Assembly (NCBI GenBank): GCA_012512295.1
Contig: JAAZDI010000312.1
Coordinates: 1-9,819 of the forward strand
Reading direction: 5' to 3'
Origin: Syntrophomonadaceae bacterium
Lineage (GTDB): Bacteria > Bacillota > Ch66 > Ch109
Length of the DNA stretch: 9,819 nucleotides
Part shown: positions 5,769-9,819 of the stretch, one piece after another
Layout of the letters: each line of letters opens with the position of its first letter
How positions within the stretch are numbered: the stretch's first letter is position 1
Made by a program: the position numbers and the translations under genes
Notes under the pieces: model-generated
Databases searched by the model: none
What the model saw: the letters and a program-made list of their open reading frames with translations, nothing else
What the model was told of the DNA's origin: nothing

Positions 5769-7142
5769 ATGGGTAATGGATCGAGCCGAAAGAGAAGACG
5801 AAAATTGGTTTGGGTTATTGTCGCGGTGCTGGTTATTGTATCCTTCCTGCTCTCCATTGTTCTTCCGTTATGGGCTAGTCCGGCATCAGCCGAGCCGGTG
5901 GTTTATGTCGTAACAGTCGAAGATACGATTGAACCCGGGTTGGCTAAACATATTCAACGGGCTTACGCCGACGCAGAGAAAGCCGGGGCTGCCTGGGTTA
6001 TTTTAGAGATTGACACTCTGGGCGGAAGAATAGATGCCGCTATGGAAATTCGAGATACAATCATGGCAGCTCGCATCCCGACGGCTGCCTTTGTCGTACA
6101 TCGAGCCCTGTCGGCTGGGGCCCTGATTGCCCTGGCTGGCCAAAAGGTGATCATGGATCCGGCCAGTACGATCGGGGCCGCGGAACCCCGCGTGTTTTCC
6201 TTGTCTGGCCAGCAGCCGGCTGATGAAAAGTTGATTTCCGCCTGGAAAGAGGAAATGGCAACAACAGCTCGGGCACATGGACGTGACCCGCAGATCGCGG
6301 CCGCAATGGTCGATCCGGATCTCGAAATTCTCGGGGTAATCGAGAAAGGGAAATTATTGACCTTGGAGGCGGCGAAAGCTCAAGAGTTAGGAATAGCTGA
6401 CCATCTCGGAAAATCCCGGGAAGAGGTCTTGCAGTACTTGGGTGTCGGTGGGGCGCAACTGGTTGAGTTTGAGATTTCACCGGCGGAAAAGTTGGCCCGT
6501 TGGCTGACGAACCCACTAATCAGTGCGATTCTGCTCACTCTTGGCTTAGGTGGAATTATTCTAGAACTGTTTACCATGGGCTGGGGAGTACCTGGGACCG
6601 TGGGGATAATTTCCTTGGTGCTTTTCTTTGGCAGCAGTGTGGTAGCCGGTTTGGCCGGTTGGGAAACGATCCTTCTATTTGCGATTGGCTTGGTCCTGCT
6701 GTTGGTTGAAATCTTGGTGATCCCGGGTTTTGGGGTGGCCGGTTTAGCCGGGCTGGGGGCAATGGGGGTCAGTATCTTCCTGGCTTCGGAAACACCCCAA
6801 CAGGCCCTGACCACGATGGCCATTGCCCTGGTGGGGGCAATTGTCCTGATCATTGTCGGGGTCAGGTTGATGGGTACCAGCAATCTGTGGTCTAAACTAA
6901 TACTGCGCACTCGGCAGGAGAGCCAGGAAGGCTATCAGGCACCGGCCTTACAGTTGGAGAAATATCTGGGTCAAATCGGCATTACGATAACCCAGCTGCG
7001 ACCATCTGGGGCTGTTGAGATTGACGGAAATCGCATTGACGTGGTCACTGAGGGGGATTATATTGCTCGGGGGGTAAAGGTTCAAGTCGTCAAGGTTGAG
7101 GGGACCCGGGTTGTGGTTCGGCCAGTCGATAAGGAAGACTGA
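5769..7142 (+). CDS. nfeD: Long-form NfeD protein: membrane serine protease of the ClpP/NfeD class with C-terminal OB fold
   Basis: Long NfeD proteins pair with flotillin/stomatin proteins in membrane microdomains; B. subtilis YqeZ, next to FloA, is the counterpart. The 457-residue protein has a basic start (SSRKRRRK), a signal or anchor helix at about 12-36 and a ClpP-like protease domain at about 43-225. The probable nucleophile is Ser115 in RALSAGALIALA. Lys154 (ADEKLISAW) is placed where archaeal 1510-N has its catalytic lysine. GAAEP at 136-140 and AHGRDPQIAAAMV at 169-181 are family landmarks. Hydrophobic segments span about 250-365 (four or five passes), then an OB-fold NfeD domain at about 395-453 (LRPSGAVEIDG, VVRPV). 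An in-frame TGA at 5757-5759 makes ATG 5769 the first usable start. It has no well-spaced ribosome binding site: GGAAGAG sits one base away. It lies upstream of floA, but 161 bases separate them. Confidence 0.93.
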   Translation: MGNGSSRKRRRKLVWVIVAVLVIVSFLLSIVLPLWASPASAEPVVYVVTVEDTIEPGLAKHIQRAYADAEKAGAAWVILEIDTLGGRIDAAMEIRDTIMAARIPTAAFVVHRALSAGALIALAGQKVIMDPASTIGAAEPRVFSLSGQQPADEKLISAWKEEMATTARAHGRDPQIAAAMVDPDLEILGVIEKGKLLTLEAAKAQELGIADHLGKSREEVLQYLGVGGAQLVEFEISPAEKLARWLTNPLISAILLTLGLGGIILELFTMGWGVPGTVGIISLVLFFGSSVVAGLAGWETILLFAIGLVLLLVEILVIPGFGVAGLAGLGAMGVSIFLASETPQQALTTMAIALVGAIVLIIVGVRLMGTSNLWSKLILRTRQESQEGYQAPALQLEKYLGQIGITITQLRPSGAVEIDGNRIDVVTEGDYIARGVKVQVVKVEGTRVVVRPVDKED

Positions 7143-7164
7143 TTTTGTTTGGATCAGGATTTCC

Positions 7165-7193
7165 CTGACTTTGTCGGGAGGTCTAACTACAAT
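7165..7193 (+). promoter_or_regulatory. Weak candidate promoter for floA
   Basis: CTGACT at 7165-7170 and TACAAT at 7188-7193 are 17 bases apart, matching consensus 4/6 and 5/6. It would give floA an independent start inside the unusually long nfeD-floA gap. Chance matches at this level are common. Confidence 0.3.
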
Positions 7194-7205
7194 GTTATTT
7201 AGAAA

Positions 7206-7219
7206 TTACTTGTAAGTAA
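7206..7219. repeat. Short dyad in the nfeD-floA gap
   Basis: TTACTT at 7206-7211 and AAGTAA at 7214-7219 are perfect inverted arms around GT. It lies just past the candidate floA promoter at 7165-7193 and could be an operator. Nothing else supports a role, and the surrounding sequence is A/T-rich. Confidence 0.3.
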
Positions 7220-7284
7220 CCACTATTTAGTTAATAATAAATGATACAAGAAAACGTTGTTCTGAATGTTAATTCAAGATTATG

Positions 7285-7292
7285 AAAGGAGG
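7285..7292 (+). promoter_or_regulatory. Ribosome binding site of floA
   Basis: AAAGGAGG is the strongest Shine-Dalgarno match in the window. It lies 11 bases before ATG 7304, slightly long but workable. Confidence 0.75.
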
Positions 7293-7303
7293 TAATTGAG
7301 GTT

Positions 7304-8293
7304 ATGTTGTCGGGTTTGATCATGTTTGTCCTGATTCTGATCTTGGTGGGTGTTTTCTTTACTTTTATTCCGATTGGTTTGTGGATTTCTGCCCTAGCCG
7401 CCGGCGTCCATATCGGAATTATCACTTTGTTCGGGATGCGTTTGCGCCGGGTGGTCCCTTCCCGGATTGTTAATCCGTTGATTAAGGCGGACAAAGCCGG
7501 GCTTAAAGTCACGGTCAATCAGCTAGAGGCCCACTATTTAGCCGGGGGAAATGTTGACCGCGTGGTAAATGCCCTGATTGCTGCCGAAAGAGCGGGCATT
7601 GAGCTGCCCTTTGAACGATCCGCAGCTATTGACTTAGCTGGCCGGGACGTTCTCGAAGCCGTTCAGATGAGCGTTAACCCAAAGGTAATCGAGACCCCCA
7701 TGGTTTCAGCTGTTGCCAAGGATGGGATTGAGGTCAGGGTAATGGCGCGGGTAACGGTTAGAGCTAATATTGACCGTCTCGTTGGGGGAGCCGGAGAACA
7801 AACCATTATCGCCCGAGTCGGTGAGGGAATAGTGACAACCGTCGGTTCCAGTAACTCGCACAAAGAAGTGTTGGAAAACCCGGATGCTATTTCGCGGACC
7901 GTCCTGGGTAAGGGATTAGACGCCGGGACCGCCTTTGAGATTCTCTCGATTGATATCGCTGATGTCGATGTGGGTCGAAACATCGGCGCTCAGTTACAGA
8001 CCGATCAGGCAGAAGCGGATAAACGAATTGCTCAGGCCAAGGCTGAGGAGCGTCGCGCTATGGCTGTCGCCCGGGAACAGGAAATGTTGGCTGCCGTACA
8101 AGAGATGCGGGCTAAGGTGGTTGAAGCGGAGGCCCAGGTGCCGCTGGCTTTAGCCGATGCCCTGCGTAAAGGGAAACTGGGAGTATTCGACTATTACCAA
8201 CTGCAAAACCTCATGGCGGATACTCAAATGCGCGATACCATTTCTAAGCTGGATCCAAAGGATATAGGAAATGAGCCGACTCCTGGCCGGTAG
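7304..8293 (+). CDS. floA: Flotillin-like protein FloA
   Basis: FloA is a membrane scaffold that forms foci in the cytoplasmic membrane of Bacillota and influences membrane fluidity and assembly of membrane complexes. The 329-residue protein has a hydrophobic membrane-inserted N terminus at about 3-43 with a Pro break (FIPIGLW). An SPFH/band 7 domain follows at about 50-225 (GLKVTVNQLEAHYLAGGNVD, KDGIEVRVMARVTVRAN, IDIADVDVGRNIGA). An Ala/Glu/Arg coiled-coil region at about 225-290 contains the family's EAQVPLALADALRKGKLG segment. Length matches B. subtilis YqfA (about 330). The NfeD protease upstream is its usual partner. A strong AAAGGAGG site precedes ATG 7304. An unrecognised membrane protein gene follows 29 bases later, probably in the same transcript. 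Confidence 0.96.
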   Translation: MLSGLIMFVLILILVGVFFTFIPIGLWISALAAGVHIGIITLFGMRLRRVVPSRIVNPLIKADKAGLKVTVNQLEAHYLAGGNVDRVVNALIAAERAGIELPFERSAAIDLAGRDVLEAVQMSVNPKVIETPMVSAVAKDGIEVRVMARVTVRANIDRLVGGAGEQTIIARVGEGIVTTVGSSNSHKEVLENPDAISRTVLGKGLDAGTAFEILSIDIADVDVGRNIGAQLQTDQAEADKRIAQAKAEERRAMAVAREQEMLAAVQEMRAKVVEAEAQVPLALADALRKGKLGVFDYYQLQNLMADTQMRDTISKLDPKDIGNEPTPGR

Positions 8294-8322
8294 GTGCCGA
8301 GTGGAAGGCGGTGGATCGGGTA

Positions 8323-8952
8323 ATGGATGATTTATTATGGATAATTGGGTTAATTCTGTTTTTCAATTTTATTTCCTGGTTAAAGAAACTGTTTAGTGGC
8401 GGAAACATTCCGACTCGGGAAACCGGTGAATACCCGGCAACTGGTCCGCATCCGTTTCGACCGGTTCCTGAGCGAATAGATGAGCCAGCAGAACGGGAAA
8501 GCATGGGGAGGACCTGGCGGGAAGCGGAAAGCACACCCCCGTCAGGCCTGCCTCCGTGGCTAGTATTGGAGGACCCTGGTGAGGAGCAACCTTTGCCCCA
8601 ACAATCGCGCCAACTGCCGCGCAAGCGGGTGTGGTTACCAGAGTTTGTTGAACAACCGGCCGGTGAGCTGCTACCTTCGACGCCGAATTTAGAGGCCGGC
8701 AGTCTTCATCTATCTGATAGTCGGCTTCAGGTGCCTGACCCATTAGGATCGTCACGGACAGAACAGTCTGATATAAGCCGGCCCGCATCAAAAACTATGG
8801 ATAGCCGCCCCTGGGCGGGTCGGGTTGTTGCGTCGAAGAGGTCTTTGCTTGACCTGGGTCCAGATAGTGTAGCCAGAGGAATAATCTGGTCCGAGATTCT
8901 TCAAACCCCTCGCTGCCGGAGACCGTATCAGTGGAGCCGGGCAAAGCACTAA
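8323..8952 (+). CDS. Unrecognised single-pass membrane protein downstream of floA
   Basis: I do not recognise this 209-residue protein. It has one N-terminal hydrophobic helix at about 3-19 (LLWIIGLILFFNFISWL) followed directly by KK. By the positive-inside rule the tail should face the cytoplasm. Residues about 27-165 are rich in Pro, Glu, Ser and Arg and look disordered. The last 40 residues are different in character: LLDLGPDSVARGIIWSEILQ and TPRCRRPYQW form a compact amphipathic, basic peptide that reads like a conserved docking motif. ATG 8323 is chosen because AAGGCGG and GGTGG lie upstream at workable distances; GTG 8311 in the same frame would add four residues. It follows floA by 29 bases, and a hairpin follows its stop, suggesting it ends the nfeD-floA unit. 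A role with FloA is inference from position. Confidence 0.75.
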   Translation: MDDLLWIIGLILFFNFISWLKKLFSGGNIPTRETGEYPATGPHPFRPVPERIDEPAERESMGRTWREAESTPPSGLPPWLVLEDPGEEQPLPQQSRQLPRKRVWLPEFVEQPAGELLPSTPNLEAGSLHLSDSRLQVPDPLGSSRTEQSDISRPASKTMDSRPWAGRVVASKRSLLDLGPDSVARGIIWSEILQTPRCRRPYQWSRAKH

Positions 8953-8974
8953 CGGACGGGAAAATTCTCGTCCG
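8953..8974 (+). terminator. Possible terminator hairpin at the end of the floA unit
   Basis: CGGACG at 8953-8958 and CGTCCG at 8969-8974 pair perfectly, and the stem can extend inward by a G-T and a G-C pair. It starts directly after the TAA of the preceding gene. The following bases (CTTAATTACTC) are a poor T run, so it may stabilise the 3' end rather than terminate. Confidence 0.45.
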
Positions 8975-9049
8975 CTTAATTACTCAACCACAACGATTGT
9001 CTTTAAAAACTCTCAACGATAACCAATAACGTCATAATCATTATTTTGA

Positions 9050-9058
9050 TGATATAAT
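9050..9058 (+). promoter_or_regulatory. Extended -10 promoter for the riboswitch-yhhQ transcript
   Basis: TGATATAAT at 9050-9058 is a perfect extended -10 element (TGnTATAAT), followed by a second overlapping TATAAT at 9058-9063. No good -35 box is present, which is usual for extended -10 promoters. Initiation near 9065-9070 would give a leader of about 90 bases containing the riboswitch. Confidence 0.65.
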
Positions 9059-9110
9059 ATAATCTCGTAAGTAGGGGAGTATAAAATCAAAGCGTTAATC
9101 CAGGAAAGAC

Positions 9111-9147
9111 GGCGGTCGCAGCAAACCCGCCTTAACTAAACAAGGAG
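9111..9147 (+). ncRNA. Class I preQ1 riboswitch overlapping the ribosome binding site of yhhQ
   Basis: The aptamer senses the queuosine precursor preQ1. GGCGG (9111-9115) pairs with CCGCC (9127-9131) to form P1. The loop TCGCAGCAAAC (9116-9126) carries the conserved UCGCAG start and ends in Cys-equivalent position C9126, the base expected to pair with preQ1. The A-rich tail TTAACTAAACAAGG (9132-9145) follows, and its last bases form the pseudoknot with the loop. The tail differs by one base from the T. tengcongensis riboswitch as I recall it; the loop is one base longer. AAGGAGG at 9141-9147 region is both the pseudoknot strand and the Shine-Dalgarno site, nine bases before ATG 9157. No terminator hairpin is present, so control should be translational: ligand hides the site and lowers expression. 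Confidence 0.9.
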
Positions 9148-9156
9148 GTCTTTTTA

Positions 9157-9819
9157 ATGGGAAGAAGTAGTATCCGTGGATTTTCCCCGATATTTGTGGG
9201 GTTAGCCTGTTTTTTTGTTACCTGTCTCCTGATTTCAAACATCATTGCCGGCAAACTGATCCAGGTATTTGGCCTGGTGCTGCCAGCGGCGGTTATCCTT
9301 TTTCCAGTGGCGTATATCCTGGGTGACGTATTGACGGAAGTTTATGGATTTAGACGATCTCGGTTGGTTATTTGGGTTGGGTTTGCCGCTAACGCCTTCA
9401 TGGCGATAGTTTTTCTTATGACTTTATCCTTGCCTTACCCAGAATTCTGGGGAAACCAGGAGGCTTTCGCTGCGGTGTTGGGCTTTACTCCAAGGCTGGT
9501 CGTGGCCTCTTTAATTGGTTATTTTGTGGGCGAGTTTACCAATTCTATGGTTATGTCTAGGATGAAGCTGCTGACTAAAGGCCGCTGGCTGTGGACCAGA
9601 ACGATTGGATCAACTATGGTCGGTGAGGGAATCGATACGGTGCTGTTTATCAGCATTGCCTTTGCTGGCAGCCTGCCGGCTAATGGATTAATTGCCATGA
9701 TCATTACCCAGTACCTCTGGAAGTTAGGCTATGAAGTGGCCGCCACCCCGCTGACGTATCGGCTGGTCAACTGGGTTAAGCAAAAAGAGGGTCTAGATAC
9801 GTTTGACTATGGTGTAAAC
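9157..9819 (+). CDS. yhhQ: Queuosine precursor transporter, YhhQ/VUT family (3' end cut by window)
   Basis: This integral membrane protein imports a queuosine precursor such as preQ0 or preQ1 (E. coli YhhQ takes up 7-deazaguanine precursors). The 221 residues visible contain no stop and end DTFDYGVN, where family members usually continue only a few residues (an NPF-type end), so almost all of the gene is here. About six hydrophobic helices are seen. Family motifs are FPVAYILGDVLTEVYGFRR at about 49-67, IGYFVGEFTNS at about 120-130, RTIGSTMVGEGIDTVLF at about 148-164, and KLGYEVAATPLTY at about 189-201. The conserved acidic and Thr/Ser residues in the GEGIDT and GDVLTE segments are intact. ATG 9157 follows AAGGAGG, which lies within the preQ1 riboswitch. 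Riboswitch and family independently give the same substrate pathway. Confidence 0.92.
   Translation, partial: MGRSSIRGFSPIFVGLACFFVTCLLISNIIAGKLIQVFGLVLPAAVILFPVAYILGDVLTEVYGFRRSRLVIWVGFAANAFMAIVFLMTLSLPYPEFWGNQEAFAAVLGFTPRLVVASLIGYFVGEFTNSMVMSRMKLLTKGRWLWTRTIGSTMVGEGIDTVLFISIAFAGSLPANGLIAMIITQYLWKLGYEVAATPLTYRLVNWVKQKEGLDTFDYGVN

Noticed and set aside
6380..6910. Long reverse-strand frame opposite nfeD (176 codons)
   Set aside because: It is antisense to a clearly conserved gene, has low-complexity composition and no ribosome binding site; it is a shadow of nfeD codon usage.
8393..8791. Reverse-strand frames opposite the unrecognised gene after floA (up to 132 codons)
   Set aside because: The forward frame has a plausible start, ribosome site, membrane helix and operon spacing; the reverse frames have none of these.

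Overview
The window is a gene-dense, single-strand stretch of a Bacillota chromosome with roughly even base composition. Every gene I can support reads rightward. The order dnaJ, prmA, rsmE, mtaB, a HIT protein, rpsU, nfeD (long form), floA matches the heat-shock/ribosome-maintenance neighbourhood known from Bacillus subtilis (dnaJ-yqeT-yqeU-yqeV ... rpsU ... yqeZ-yqfA). Several things suggest a clostridial-type anaerobe (Peptococcia or Thermoanaerobacter-like) rather than a Bacillus: the HIT gene between mtaB and rpsU, the absence of yqeY after rpsU, frequent GTG/TTG starts, and a preQ1 riboswitch very like the one I recall from Thermoanaerobacter (Caldanaerobacter) tengcongensis. That placement is inference.

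Layout. Bases 1-85 hold a short open end of an upstream frame and the dnaJ ribosome binding site. From 86 to 5276 come the chaperone DnaJ and four small enzymes: PrmA (methylates ribosomal protein L11), RsmE (methylates 16S rRNA), MtaB (methylthiolates tRNA t6A) and a HinT-like nucleotide hydrolase. A 210-base gap between dnaJ and prmA carries two 71-base imperfect direct repeats and a promoter-like -10 box, so prmA may be separately transcribed. A near-consensus promoter at 5284-5313 drives rpsU (ribosomal protein S21), which ends at a clear intrinsic terminator. A good promoter for the next block is interleaved with that terminator.

The second block, 5769-8952, is a membrane-microdomain module. 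It encodes a long NfeD protein (ClpP-like protease domain, membrane segments, OB fold), the flotillin-like FloA, and an unrecognised single-pass membrane protein with a low-complexity cytoplasmic tail and a compact basic C-terminal peptide.

The last block starts with an extended -10 promoter and a class I preQ1 riboswitch that overlaps the ribosome binding site. It controls a YhhQ-type (VUT family) queuosine-precursor transporter cut by the window edge. The common thread of most genes is translation and its quality: ribosomal protein methylation, rRNA and tRNA modification, S21 and queuosine supply. The most interesting items are the riboswitch, the interleaved terminator and promoter, the 74-base-period repeat, and the uncharacterised flotillin-linked gene. 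I found no mobile element, CRISPR array, tRNA or rRNA, and no gene-free stretch exceeds 300 bases.
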